Assembly: GCA_015680685.1 (NCBI GenBank) | Contig: MNCI01025042.1 | Span: forward strand, 764,649-828,648 | Direction of reading: 5' to 3' | Source: Gnetum montanum | Lineage: Eukaryota; Streptophyta; Gnetopsida; Gnetales; Gnetaceae | DNA: 64,000 nt | Part shown: piece by piece, positions 1 through 11,278 of the stretch | Position numbering within the stretch: position 1 is the stretch's first letter | Layout: each line of letters starts with the position of its first letter | Made by a program: the position numbers and the translations under genes | The notes under the pieces: generated by a model | What the model was told of the DNA's origin: nothing | What the model saw: only the letters and a program-made list of their open reading frames with translations | The model's database searches: none

Positions 1-1483
1 CAAGTAGTACACTTTTGATATGATGAAGTCATTGACTACACCCTTGAAGATGGCTAGGAAGTGCATCTTGGTTATTGGCTCTTGAATTTCATTTAATGAG
101 GTGTGCTAGCATTGGATAAAATTTTGTGTGGGCTCTAGGTGGCCTTGCTTAATCTAAATTAGTTGGTCCATGGTAGTTTCAGGCTTCAAGTTGTACTTAA
201 AGCACATCACAAACTAGCTCAGAAGTTCCTCTAAAGAGGAGATAGAGCCCTTGGGTAATGCACAGTACCAATTTAGCATCTTGCCAGTGAGTGACATGGA
301 GAAAACACATATGATGGTCTGTGTCCATGCTTGTAGTAGTAGGCACTTAGACCTAAATGTCACCAAGTGTGCATTGGGATCTCCTTCAGCATTGTACTTG
401 GTGAATAGGGGTAGCAGGATCCCAATTGGTAGAGTTAACGATGGGACAGTAGGACATATGGGATCATCTTAGTAGAAGTCCACTACTTGAACTATTTTAG
501 AGGAGGTGGCCTTGAGCTGCTTCACCTCTTCTATCAAGGTTTGGATCAATTGGAATGCTTGATCTAAGCTTTGGGTTGTTGCAGTTGACTATGTTGGTTG
601 TGCCATCCATTGTGCTAGTTGTGTGATCCATGACTTAGTTGCAGGTTGTAGGACCACATGAGGTGCTTATTGCATTGGTTGTGTTATGGGCACAATGATT
701 GAGGTGAGCCATGCATGCATGGGTTTGGCCACTACCAAGAGTGTCGATGAAATAGGCAAGATGTAAGGTACCTAAGTCATTTGGGGCTGAGAGACATATA
801 CTATGTGAATAGAAGGCTAAGTAGGCATGATTACTACTGGTAGAGATGACTGGCTAGGTTGTGACAATGCCACAAAGGGCAAGCTAATGAGAGGTACTGC
901 ATCATGATGTGTATGCTGCATATGGTGTGTCGCTACTACAAGCATTGACTTGGAAGGTGATACAAGGGCTATGATTGTCTTAAGAAAGAGAGGTGAATGG
1001 GACTACAAGAGGGCTAGACCGATGGTTGTTCATTGGAAGATGATGTGGAAGGAGTTCTCATGCTTCGAATGAGCTTTGAATTCATCTTCCTCCCCCTGTG
1101 GGGGCTCCTCGTAGTCTATTCCCACTTGATGCTTGAATGTTTAGATGAGCTAGGCAAGTATCCCATGGTAGGGTTCTATGAGGTGGATAAAGTTGACTAG
1201 GGGAGGGGATATACTACCATCTATTTCAGTGGAGAAGCTCATAGCCCTATTTTACTTCCATGTCTAAGTGGTATACAAATAGGCATGCCTGGATCTTTGC
1301 ACATTTGAAGTTATATTGTTCATCGTTTACCATAGTATACTCCCGGTCTTGGCCATGTAGTGTAAGAGATTGCCTTGGCTTTGCCATAGCAAGATTGGCA
1401 AGGTGGTCAATCCTGATTTCTTGTTGGGTGGTCAAGAAATCTAGTGTTCTTGGGGTTGATGTTGAAGGTTGCTCACAATTCAT
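1..1483 (-). pseudogene. Element C gag, 5' part, degenerate
   Basis: Gag of a Tat-type gypsy element, read leftwards and running out of the window. The N-terminal part (about 1483-1250) carries PRQSLTLHG and EQYNFKCAKIQACL, a motif also seen at the gag starts of elements B, D and E. The capsid core lies at about 440-1: FTKYNAEGDPNAHL, then FSMSLTGKMLNWYCALPKGS, then FKYNLKPETTMDQL. This is the usual retrotransposon gag pattern (GDP..HL, then W..L..GSI, then F). Several in-frame stops replace Gln or Trp codons, so it is not functional. The start was set at the ATG nearest the conserved N-terminal motif. Confidence 0.8.
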
Positions 1484-1884
1484 GTGTGTGAACTAAATTG
1501 TAGGAGGAAAATGGCTAACTTTGTTGACTATAAAAATCGCTAACTTTGGTGATCGCAAAAAAATGAGTAACTCTGGAAATTCTAAAAAATGGCTAACTCT
1601 GGTGACTATGCTCTATATGTTGAGAGTTAAATACACTCTTTGCTGAGTGCCTATAATTCAACTAATTGTGAGAATGTGTGTTAATACACGAGGTTTCAGA
1701 GGAACCATCTACTAGGTCCAATCCACACCAAGTAGTTAGTAGATGACGCTTGCATCGACCTAAGATCCAACTACTGCTGCACATGTAGTAGGTTCACAGG
1801 GGTATCATGGTCTATGCTAGCCCAAAGCTAGCAATGGTGATGTAGAGAGCACATGAGACAACTGCAATGGAGACTAAAGAGAAA

Positions 1885-1916
1885 AATAGTTTGGTCCTCC
1901 TTCTAGTAGTAGAGAT
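1885..1916 (-). other. Element C primer-binding region
   Basis: On the minus strand, CTACTAGAAGGAGGACC lies a few bases after the LTR end (TTACA). The same CTAGAAGRAGG block follows the LTRs of B, D and E, so it is read as the primer-binding region of the family. I could not assign the tRNA. Confidence 0.6.
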
Positions 1917-3513
1917 TGTAACCACTAAAAATGTTAGTGGTTGGAACATTGAGGGGTTCACAAGTGTATAGCCTAACCCCAAGTCTACGTGAGGGCCTAC
2001 TAGAGGTAGAGGTGGGATTCCCTGAATGGTCTTGTTGATTGAAAAGGGACTTACCAAGTGTAACTAGGGTGTAGCATGGTTAGCCACAATGCTAATGCAA
2101 AATGGTTCTTAGTGTTTGCATGATGTTAATGGTGTCAATGGTGTCAAGAATAGTCAAGAGTTTTTGGCAAATATGAGGGTGTCAACATGTGGAGACTGAT
2201 GCCCAAGTGTGATTTTAGGCATGGCTATGCAATAGAATAGTGAAAAAATGCAAGTAAAATGCTCAAAATGTAAAGAGAAAGAGAGAGGAGCAGAACACCA
2301 CCTTGAATGAGGTTGAGTGTAGTTAACACCAAGAGGGGCTAAAAGGTATGTGGTGTACAACAAGTGTAGTGGACAGTGTAGTTGTAGTCTCAGGGATGTC
2401 TAGCCATGAAGATTGATGTTCTGCCATGGTGTTTGTGTGTGCTGGGTTGGCTACTATGATGTACCATGGACTATGGTGTCTTGGTGGGCTGCGGTGGTCT
2501 ATGATGATATGTAACGTTGCCTCTCTCCAACTCGTTGGTGTGCCTTTGGTTTTTTGTCTACTCAAAATGTGAAAATGCTCAAATTTTTGAACTTGCTTCA
2601 ATTTTTCCAACCCCAAAAATGTTGAGGGAAGGGGTATTTATAGGGCTAGGTTTAGTGTGAAATGTGGAGGGAATGCCACATGGCAAAGGGGATGGTTTGG
2701 ACTATGCTATAACCCAACTACACTCTCCACCGAGGCTAGTGATGTTGTGCTCTGCCAGACTTTGAGAGACTACGAGACTATGACTATGCTACCAACTACA
2801 TGTGTGTGTGCCGAGAGGACTACAATGTACTTGAAAAAATGCAACTTTGGAGACTACACTTTGGGACTACGCTTTCCACTATCTTTTGTGGGATCGAGCA
2901 TAGTTATACTTTTTGGAACAAAAGGAATAAAAAAAAGATGTATTTTGCTAGCTACACTTGCTGAAGGTGAGTTGGAGTTGAGCTAAATGTCGATGTTGCA
3001 TTATGGAGGCCTTTGGAGGTTGTTCTAGTTGACTACACTTGACTATGCTCTAGATTGGAGGAGAGTGTAGTCCCACACTTAAAAAAATGTTTTGCAAAAT
3101 ATGACTATGTGCTGACTACATTCTTCATGGGAGGCTAACTATGCTTCTAACTAGGGGTGAGTGTAGTCCTAACACTTGTCAAAACTTGCAAAAACTAGCT
3201 TCCAGTTGACTATGTTTGACTATGCTTTAGGGTAGTGGAGAGTGTAGTCTTGACACTTAGAAAAATCTACAAAAACTAGGCCTTCATGCTGACTACACTT
3301 GACTACGCTCTAGGGTAGTGGAGAGCATAGTATCAGCACTTAGAAAATTCTATAGTGATTGGCTTAACACTTAGAAAAATCTACAAAATTGGCCTTTTTG
3401 TTAACTACACCCTCTACTGGGTTGACTACACTTTGGGGTAGTGGAGAGTGTAGTCCCAACACTTAGAAAAATTTGTAGTTAAGACGATGTAGTCCAAATT
3501 TGGTGGTGTTTCA
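1917..3513 (-). repeat. LTR between element A pol and element C gag
   Basis: About 1.6 kb on the minus strand, starting TGAAACACCACCAA at 3513 (element D starts TGAAATACCACCAA, element B TGAAACACCC) and ending TTACA at 1917, directly before the family primer-binding block. A stretch near 2060-1990 matches the R/U5 part of the B, D and E LTRs (GTCCCT ... AAGACCATTCAGGG). Its start is only 71 bases after the end of A pol and no polypurine tract is visible, so it is either the 5' LTR of C inserted into the tail of A, or the product of recombination between the two. Confidence 0.6.
3000..3490. repeat. Degenerate tandem repeat inside the LTR
   Basis: A unit of roughly 100-120 bases recurs about four times. 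Each copy holds a form of TAGTGGAGAGTGTAGTC followed by ACACTTAGAAAAATCTAC. Similar CTAGTGTAGTC words recur inside the LTRs of D (39700-39900) and E (52720-53070), so this is probably a diverged U3 repeat. Confidence 0.55.
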
Positions 3514-3584
3514 GATGACTATGCTAGTTTAATGTTGTAGCAGACAAATGCTTACATGGCTTCATTGGGGTGTAGTGCTGCATG

Positions 3585-6349
3585 CTAGATGTAGTATAGA
3601 TTTAGGTGCAAATGGTTTACAAGATTGGCAAACTCATTTCCATCTTTATCATTGATCTTGAATGCTTCGTTGTCATAGGCCATAATGACAAGGAAAGGCT
3701 CTTCCAGTTGGTTAAGAACTTATCTGTAGGTTTGCAAATAGCCTTGAGGACTAAGTCCCCTTTTTTGATTAGGTGTTGTTGTTGGTTGTGATGATTTTTT
3801 TGCTATTTCCTTTCTTGATACCACTTGATGCAATCAAGCATACACATGCACTTCTCCTCTATTGAGTTAAGGTCAGTGATTCTCAACTCCTTATTCTGAC
3901 TTTCATTGATGAAGTTTGAGAGGATTACCTAGAGTAATGGAACTTGCAATTCAAGTGGCAAAATTGCTTCATATTTGTAGATGAGGCTATAAGACATCAT
4001 ACTTGTTGCTGTTCAATGCATCATATGGTAGGACCATTGCGTGTAGACCAGTTGCTCATGCTATTATCATTTGCTATTGCTTAGCATCTTCTTAAGGAGG
4101 TTGATGATAACCTTGTTGGTGACCTCCACTTGGCCATTTTCTTGAGGGTAGTATGGTGATGAAAGGAAGTGCTTGATGCCGAAGTGCTCACAAAAGGCTT
4201 TGGTTTCGGTGCTACTAAATTGCAATCTGTTCTCCATGACTATGGTCATGGGCAAGCCAAAACTAGTCATAATGTTATCTAACATGAACTTGCAAACCTA
4301 CTGTGATGTCATCTTCCTAAGGAAAATAGCTTCAACCCACTTGGTAAAATATTCCATTGTTGTTATTATGAAGCTATGTCCTACAGAGGACTTAGGTGTT
4401 ATGGATTTGATGATTTCCAAATCCCAACGTTGGAATAGCCATGTGATTTACGTTGTGTGCAATTCAATTGGTGGCATGTGCATTAAATTGCTATCTCACT
4501 AACAAGTGTCACACATCTTGACTTTCAAAATGCAACTGCTCTCCATGTAAGGTCAATAGTAGCCTAGCCATATGATTTTTGTTGCCATTTCCCTAGGTGC
4601 TATGTGACCTCTGCATAGTCCTTTATGGACTTTCTTAATCATTGTTTTTACTTCATCTTCACTTACGTAGGTTAGTAGTATGCCATTGTAGGATCTATGA
4701 CATAATGTGTTATCACCTACAATGATTTATTGCCATGAACGTTTGCATATTGCATCCTTTTGAGTAGTAGTTAAGTGTTGTAGGGGCTCACCTTGTAGAA
4801 GGTACATCTTGATATTTTTGTACCACTCTTTTGCATGGGTGGTGCTAACTGTGGCTATGGATGCATCCTCGATGGTTTGCGTGATAAACATGCTAGGCAC
4901 TATGTTAAGGGCTAGTGTTGCAAGTGCATTGGCAATGACATTTTCACTTTGGGGGACATGTTGAACATTAGCAACTACAAAGTGTTGGAGCAAGTGTTTT
5001 GATAGGTCATAGTAAGGCTGTAAATGCTATGCTTTACAGGCATAGACTTCTATTACCTAATTGACCACTAGTTATGAGTCATCTTGGATCATTATAAGTT
5101 GGATCTCTAGATTGCGTGTTGCAAGGATGCCTTGGAGGAGACCTTTGTACTCTTCCACATTGTTGGTGCAAGGAAATGCAAAACAATATGCAAAGGGTTA
5201 GATCTCCCTGGAGGGAAGCATGATAATACTAGTGGCACTACCCACTCGAGAGGTTGAAGCTTTGTCAAAATGTAGGAATGCCTCGTAATTGTTAGGCACA
5301 TGGCTGATACTGCTAATGTGCTTATCTAGGAACTCAGGGTCTATGGTATCTTGATCATCTACTAGTGAAGCCGTGAGTTGTGCGGCTATAGCTTGACCTT
5401 TCATTGAGGCTTGCATGATATAATGTAGGTCAAACTTTGTTGTTATTGCTTTCCATCATGCAGTGCTACTACTTTCATAGATATTTGTTGTTATAGCTCA
5501 GAGTATGCTATTCTTGCAAATGATGTTAACTTGGCTATGGAAGAGGTAATGCCTCCACTTCTTTAGTGAAAAGACTAGGATAAGAGAATACTTCTCCATG
5601 TCCTTATATCTCATTTCATTGGCTACTAATGCATGGCTTAGATAGTAGACTAGGACCTCTATGTCATCATCTTTATTTTCACAAATTAGAGAAGTGATGT
5701 ACGTGTTAGAAGTGGTAAGGTAGATGTACAAAGGCTTATCTCCTTACAAAGGGGGAACCATAGGTAGTTACACTAGCTCTTTCTTAATGTTTTCAAACAC
5801 TTGTTGGCACTAAGCTATCCACTTGAAGTGAGCTCCTTTCTTGAGCAAATGTTGCATTGGTTGTAACTTATTGGTTGATTGAGCTATAAACCTACATATG
5901 AATTGTAGTCTACCCTATAATCGTCATAGCTCCCTAAGGTTAGCGAGTAGTGCTAAGTTGGTTATGGCCTTAACCTTGTTAGGATCTATGTGTATACTTG
6001 CTTTGGACACTACAAAGCCAATCATCCTATCCATCCTGACATCAAAAAAATACTTCTTGGGGTTTAACCTAAGCTCATGTTTTAGGATACATTTAAGTAC
6101 TAAGCCTAAGTAATTTGCATGGTTATGGGCCATTTTGGACATAACTACAATGTAATATACATAGTCATTGAGCAAACTAAGCATGTAGTCACTAAAGATG
6201 TATGTCAGTGCTCATTGGTATGTTTCTTCTACATCCCTTAGTCCAAAAGGCATCATTGTATAGCAAAATGTACCCTAGGAGGTCATGAAGATTAAACTGA
6301 GCTAATGCTTAAGGTTGATTGTAATTTGGTTGTAGCCCAAGAACCCATC
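3585..6349 (-). pseudogene. Element A pol, 3' half (RT part, RNase H domains, integrase)
   Basis: Continuation of the pol frame that begins at 23592 and is split by element B. Read leftwards: RT from GYNQI at 6330, with the catalytic YVDD box changed to YVYY (6151-6170); RT thumb NPKKYFFDVR and GFVVSKASIHIDPNKVKAI; RNase H with YYLSHALVANEMRYKDMEKY and KKWRHYLFHS (about 5700-5510); a second RNase H (FDKAST near 5260, VPQSENVIANALATL near 4940); integrase core FGLPMTIV and SPYYPQENGQVEVTNK (4285-4067); and an integrase tail ending at a TAG at 3585. Order and motifs match B pol. Many stops, frameshifts and a dead RT box show a pseudogene. The second RNase H puts it in the Tat lineage. Confidence 0.85.
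6345..6349 (+). repeat. Target-site duplication, left copy (ccatc)
   Basis: The five bases before the element B 5' LTR equal the five bases after its 3' LTR (22910-22914). Removing B and one copy restores a continuous RT frame in element A. Confidence 0.95.
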
Positions 6350-6639
6350 TGAAACACCCTAAAAGAAAATGTGGGGTAATCCTGGCTTCACTAGGCTCTT
6401 GCAGTCCACACAGCACCACGGTAGTCCATCGGGAAAAGAACGTTCTGGGTCCAGGATGGTTGGTTCGGTAAAATTTTCTACTTTAGGCATGGGCGAGTTC
6501 TGTACCAACTTGCCCACTTGCCAAGGTAGTCTGAACAGTCGGTAGCCTACTCAGAAACAGTGTCCAGAATCAGCGACAGTAGCCTAGGTGCACAGGAGAA
6601 GCAGTTCGGCAAGTTTTCTAAGTCACAAAGCCTGCTACA

Positions 6640-6985
6640 CTACGATATGTAGCGTAGCAAGCCTCAGAAAATAATGGTGGAACGAGATGTTATGCTACGC
6701 GATGGCATATGGCGTAGCGTAGAAAAAACTTCACTACTCACCTCCCTTGTCCAATCTCGAGTTTTGCAGTGATGTTCCTTCTTGCTAGGAAGTGGCGGAC
6801 CATGTCTGCTGCTACGCTACGCTGAGCTACATGGTGTAGCAATCCTGCGGAAAGCAACAGAAGGTGGCTCTAAAGGCGAAATCAGCGAAGTCCGTAGAAC
6901 TTGCCTTTTGGCAGAATAAGCTGAAAATCAGTAAAAAAAGACTGCCGCAGTCGCTACGCTATGCTACATAGCATAGCATCATGTA
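6640..6985. repeat. Palindromic GCTACGCTA / TAGCGTAGC clusters in U3
   Basis: Inverted copies of a 9-10 base word recur: CTACACTACGATATGTAGCG near 6650, ATGCTACGCG...GGCGTAGCG near 6692-6720, GCTACGCTACGCTGAGCTAC near 6810, and CGCTATGCTACATAGCATAG near 6957-6976. The same clusters are in the 3' LTR (21440-21800). They could be binding sites in tandem or form hairpins. Confidence 0.7.
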
Positions 6986-7292
6986 GCAAGCATATGACGT
7001 ACGGCAAGACATGCAGCAAGGTGCTATGCCACGATAAGCAATCCACGTCGCAAAACACAGCGCGATAGGCAAGTGGCCATGCAACATCAATGCACTCCAC
7101 CTCAATCGGACCATTGGCACATGTCTCTAGGAGCCAGCAACGCAGTCACGACATGGTAGGACCGCAGTTATTGCTCGCATTACAATGGTGTTGTGAGCTC
7201 AACGGTTACAAATAGCTCGAGTAACGCCAGTAAGTTGGCGCAAGTCTACAACAACGAAGTATTCAAACGGTCACCTCTGCTTACCTTTGGCC

Positions 7293-7302
7293 CTATAAAT
7301 AG
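7293..7302 (+). promoter_or_regulatory. TATA box of element B 5' LTR
   Basis: CTATAAATAG in a C/G-rich context, preserved at 22111-22120 in the 3' LTR. Its position inside a 1.74-kb LTR is suitable for the U3/R boundary of a pol II retrotransposon promoter. Confidence 0.7.
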
Positions 7303-8091
7303 CCTGTCAAATAGCACAAAAAGGGTCCTTGAAAAAGAAAAGAAAAAAGAGAAAAGGGGAGTCTCCTGAACTGAAACAGAAAAAAGAGAAATACTTGCAA
7401 TCTCACAATAAGGGAAAGAAAAGGGGAGGCCAGGAATCTGTAAAAGGAACCTCTCTCAGCTGGCATAAAGCCCAGGGTCTCATTCTACCACCTTGGTAGG
7501 ATCCTGCCCGCATTGTATATACATGAAGTTTGTGCCCAAGTGCACAGCCATCCCTTTTTCCTGGCACGCTTTGGTCACTCTCGAAACTTTTTGCACTCCA
7601 TCACGTCGTGTAGCCGATTGTGCCACGTCCTGGCTGGACAAATTTGTAGCTCTGAAGCGGTGCATGTTCCTAACTGTATCTTATGTTATCTCTTATTTAC
7701 TATCTAGCTTTCTTGTATTTTTTTCTATTTTATTTACCTTCAAGCATCATTTCATATTATTTTCGCACTTACATTTTTCTCGTTCAGCATTATTTCCACA
7801 TTACCCTCGTATCTCTATTTCATTCGTTATCTCACACCACTGCTGCATTTTTCTTTAGTCCCTTCCTTTTCCCACTGTATCTACCCATAAGCACCCTCCT
7901 GCAATTTGTACAGTCCATATTGCAAAAGGCTATATTGACACCGACATAAGTCCCTGTCTGATCGACTAGACCATTCAGGGCACATCGTGTTCATACACAC
8001 CCAGCACCGCCCTCCCACGGGCACGGGGTTGGAACTGTTGTGTTCGCCAACCTTGGAGTTCTTCTAGCCATCGACGTTTTCGGTTGCTACA

Positions 8092-8117
8092 GTTTTTTGG
8101 CCCTAGAAGGAGGGCCT
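8092..8117 (+). other. Element B primer-binding region
   Basis: Directly after the LTR: GTTTTTTGGCCCTAGAAGG, continuing AGGGCC. D has GGTGTTAGAAGAG and E has GGTACTAGAAGAAGGG at the same place. The TGG start fits pairing with a tRNA CCA end. GGCCCT...AGGGCC in B is also an inverted repeat. The tRNA cannot be named from sequence alone. Confidence 0.55.
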
Positions 8118-8199
8118 TCGGTGCCTTTTTTGAGTGTCACGGTAGTTCTATGAGCCTTCTGTGCCCTGATACACACGAGCGTAGGCGTGATACCCTTTG

Positions 8200-8790
8200 C
8201 GGTTGTTTACGTTCTGTGCGGCGTAGATTGGTTGCCCCGACGGTCCCTCCGGAGCCCCACAGAACACAAGGCCTCTGATCGCTAGTTAACTAGCTCATTC
8301 TATGGTTATCTTGCGTGCGTACTGCACCCTGCCCCGTGTGGTGCAGAGCGGTCGCCTGGACGGTCCCTCCGGGACCCCGTGAGACATAAAACCTACTTGA
8401 TCGCTAGTTAAGTTGCCCATCCTGCGGTTGTCTCGCTTGTGTTCTGTACCTCATTCCTATGGCACAGATCGGTCGCCTCCACAGTCCCTCGGGAATCTTG
8501 CGAGATACGAAACTTACCTGGTTGCTAGTTAATCTGCTCGTCCTACGATAGTCTTGTATGCCTTCCACACCCCAACTTGCATTGTCGGTCGCCTTAACGA
8601 TTCCTTCGAAACCCTATGAGACAATAGGCCTTTTGACGGTGATTTAACTTGCTCCTTCTGCAGTAGTCCTGCATGCACCTTGCACCTTGGCCAATACCGG
8701 CAAAAATGTAACACCCTTTGAGGTTGTTTCTGTCTTGTGTGGTGTAGGTCGGTCACCTAGACAGTCCCTCCGGGATCCTGCAAGATGAAA
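8200..8790 (+). repeat. Leader tandem repeat with hairpin cores
   Basis: About five copies of a GC-rich unit of roughly 120 bp. Homologous cores start near 8222, 8343, 8463, 8582 and 8743, each with a form of GGTCGCCTGGACGGTCCC. GGTCCCTCCGGGACC is a self-complementary hairpin (6-bp stem, 3-base loop), and copies vary by transitions. They lie between primer site and gag, where packaging or dimerisation signals are usual in retroelements. That role is only a suggestion. I do not see an equivalent GC-rich array in the D or E leaders. Confidence 0.8.
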
Positions 8791-8938
8791 AGGCCACCCG
8801 TTCTCGTCTCTTTTTTTTATCCTCCTGTTCTTACGCATTTTCTAGCATTTTTGCATAATCTTTCTTCTGCATTTTTAAGAATTTTTGCATAATCTTTCTA
8901 GCATTTTCGCATAATCACTTGCTTAACGATGACTTCTG

Positions 8939-10786
8939 CCGCCACCGCTGTCGATATTTCCAACATGGGAGTGCCCTTCACAGCCCAAGGCAGTACTGGT
9001 GCCAAACAACGGTTGAATCCAGCACCAGAAACACGCCGGTCTCTCAGGATCGAAAATCAAGGACCTGAGGGCCTAGCCCAATAGCATGAGCATTACAATT
9101 TCCTTTGCGCTAAGGTGTAGGCTAAACTGCCTTTAGATTTGCACGAACTCGAAGAAAAACATAGCTTCGAGTTTGCTTACTGCAACGGGGAGGAATTCGT
9201 TCCTAACCCAGACATTTCCCTGCCTTTGACACAAGCAAACCAAAGGCTGCTAGATCAACTAATCCAGTTGACAAGGCTTAGGGGGCAACAAGACATAGCG
9301 TCCAACCAGGATGATGTCTTTCAAGATGGGCAGGAGGAACTCGACTCCTAATCTGACGAGGGAGGCCCGACCAACCCCATCCCTATCCCGCCAACCTAGT
9401 CCTTCTGGGCCAACCCGCTCAACGCCAACAATGCCGGTTACTTCATCAACGCTATCGGTATTGACAATGATCCCACGCCACCCTTTCAGCCATTTGTGAT
9501 TTGCGTGCCTCAGCATAGCGTGCCGATGCCACCAATGGTTGGTCCAAGCTCACGGTCGCCCTTCATCTTGAAGGTCCCACCACGAGCATCTACCTCTACA
9601 CCACCCGTTAGTAGGGCCGTGCAATCCCATTCGCTAACACCCCTAGCTCAATTCGTGATAAGGGGGCCAACGCCTTCAACAGCTCCCCATCCTGTGCAAC
9701 AACATTAAATGACCTCCTTGTCCTACAACGCGAGAAACCTACCTGGTGGACGAGGCATCGAAGAGGGATATCATTAAAAGCATCTCCAAAACTACACCTT
9801 CACCCTTTGAATTTACACCTTCGTCACCAAGGATGAAGGTCGATGCAAGCACACAACCCGTGACATCCTCTCATAAAAGAATTGAACCTGGGTTTGGGGC
9901 CGTCTCTCCTTGGGAGATTCATCTTCTAGGAAGAATCGAGGAGGAGAGGGTCAAATAGACGGGCGGCCAAGACTTCTTGAATGCCCTCACCCAGGCTAGG
10001 CAAGCCCTAAGGCAAAAGAATACCATGTTAAGCCTAGACAACTTAGTCATAACATCAGCCCCTCACCGTGAGGCTATGGTCCGCATGTTAACGGCAATCC
10101 TAGTCGACGAAAACATGTCGGTATATGAGAAAGTAGTCCACTCAATCGTACTCCCCTTCGTATCCACGAAGTCCACACCTCCACTAACTTTTAGCAACAA
10201 AGCCGTTAAGGAAGATCCCGAAAAGGGTCAAGTGACTACGACGCCTCTCTTCATCATGATTCGGATCAGTCAATACCAAATTTGAAGGGTACATGTTGAT
10301 GATGGGGCAGCCACAAACCTCATCTCTTTGCCTGTCATAGAGAAACTGGGGTTGGTCGACTAGATTAAACCAACAGTGATGTCATGCCTACGGTCCTTCA
10401 ACGGGGCGTGTGTCCTGGTAAAAGGCATAGTTCATGTAAGCTTCATAGCATTGAATGAGCTTCCCACAGATGCAACATTTGTTGTAGTCGAAGAAATGCC
10501 CAGGTTTAACCTAATCTTGGGAAGATCGTGGTTAGCACAACTCGGGGCAGTCTCCTCACCTATACACCAGGAAATCCATTTACCATACGAGGGCAAAGAA
10601 GTGATAATCCATGGCGATGGGGTGGTAATGCAAGCAATTAGTAATCTGAATACAAAGCAAGGTTTAGAGGTTACAACCTCTGAAGATGAAGTGCCTGTTC
10701 ATGCATGCACTCATCATATAGGGAAGGGATCGGCCCAACGAAATGACCCTCAGGTAGAGAATGTCTGGGTGGAGTTGCCCTTTTAA
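8939..10786 (+). pseudogene. Element B gag-protease lacking the capsid core
   Basis: Starts at ATG 8939 (MTSAATAV), with the family N-terminal motif RRSLRI ... HEHYNFLCAKV. The capsid core (GDP..HL, W..L..GSI) seen in C, D and E, and the Cys/His knuckle region of D and E, are absent: the frame passes from the N-terminal part to a Pro-rich segment (PFVICVPQ, PFILKVPP) near 9420. The protease follows: VHVDDGAATNLIS (active-site D-D-G, near 10288), then FNLILGRSWLAQLGAVSS and HQEIHLPYEGKEVIIHGD, the pattern of Tat/Athila proteases. In-frame stops at Gln/Trp codons and frameshifts break it. A gag without capsid would need proteins from another element. Confidence 0.8.
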
Positions 10787-10964
10787 GCGGAGGACGGTAA
10801 CATGCGTGAAGGTCCTGGCGAAACGCCTCAACCTTACATCCCTGTTAACTCATGAAAGGTCAGGAGACAACTACATGTGCCATAGCGGCCTCATGACCTC
10901 CCACCCAGTCACCATCCTCACATATTCGCTTTCTACTTAGGGTGTCGTCTTTTCGGCATAACAC

Positions 10965-11107
10965 GAAACGGCCTGAAATGGCCTAAAACTAACAGACGGC
11001 CCGAAATGGCCTAAAAATAGCATTATCACCTTTCATTTTATTCGCTACGTAATGGCCCGAAATGGCCTAAAGCTAACAAAAGGCCCGAAATGGCCCAAAA
11101 CTGGCAT
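10965..11107. repeat. GGCC repeats between gag end and antisense gene end (element B)
   Basis: Four copies of a 24-25 base word, GGCCYGAAATGGCCTAAA followed by ACTARC, at about 10972, 10997, 11052 and 11083. D (45300-45470) and E (58505-58640) have diverged versions at the same place, between the gag-protease stop and the last exon of the opposite-strand gene. Because transcripts from the two strands converge here, a role in 3'-end formation is possible (inference). Confidence 0.75.
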
Positions 11108-11231
11108 ACGAGAGTATGAAAACTTTACATAACACGCATGAAAATACGAGATTAGTTTCCTTTCTGACGTAATGCATTTCAGTCAAATTTTTTCGCCTAT
11201 TGGCAGTGTCTATAAATTCTTTCAAAAGAGA

Positions 11232-11232
11232 N
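11232..11232. other. Single n, assembly gap
   Basis: One undetermined base just beyond the last recognised exon of the element B antisense gene. No duplication is visible beside it, unlike the other two n positions. Missing sequence here could explain why the short last exon found in D and E is not seen in B. Confidence 0.8.
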
Positions 11233-11278
11233 CAAATGCGATAAATGATAGTTGAAGCAAAGCATCAAAGTGACTAAC

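Larger units (their letters stand above)
6350..8091 (+). repeat. Element B 5' LTR
   Basis: 1742 bp, starting TGAAACACCCTAAAAG and ending GGTTGCTACA. Matched along its whole length by 21163-22909. A TATA box (CTATAAATAG) lies at 7293-7302, so the upstream 0.95 kb is U3 and transcription should start near 7325. An A/G-rich stretch (7320-7430) follows, then pyrimidine-rich sequence (7680-7930). Confidence 0.95.

Noticed and set aside
3000-3490. Regular repeats that might suggest a CRISPR-like array
   Set aside because: Plant retrotransposon context, degenerate long units without unique spacers of equal length.
7493-7949. Overlapping open frames of about 120 residues, present also at 22311-22731
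   Set aside because: They lie inside the two LTRs and are shared only because the LTRs are copies; pyrimidine-rich low-complexity sequence, no domain, different stops.
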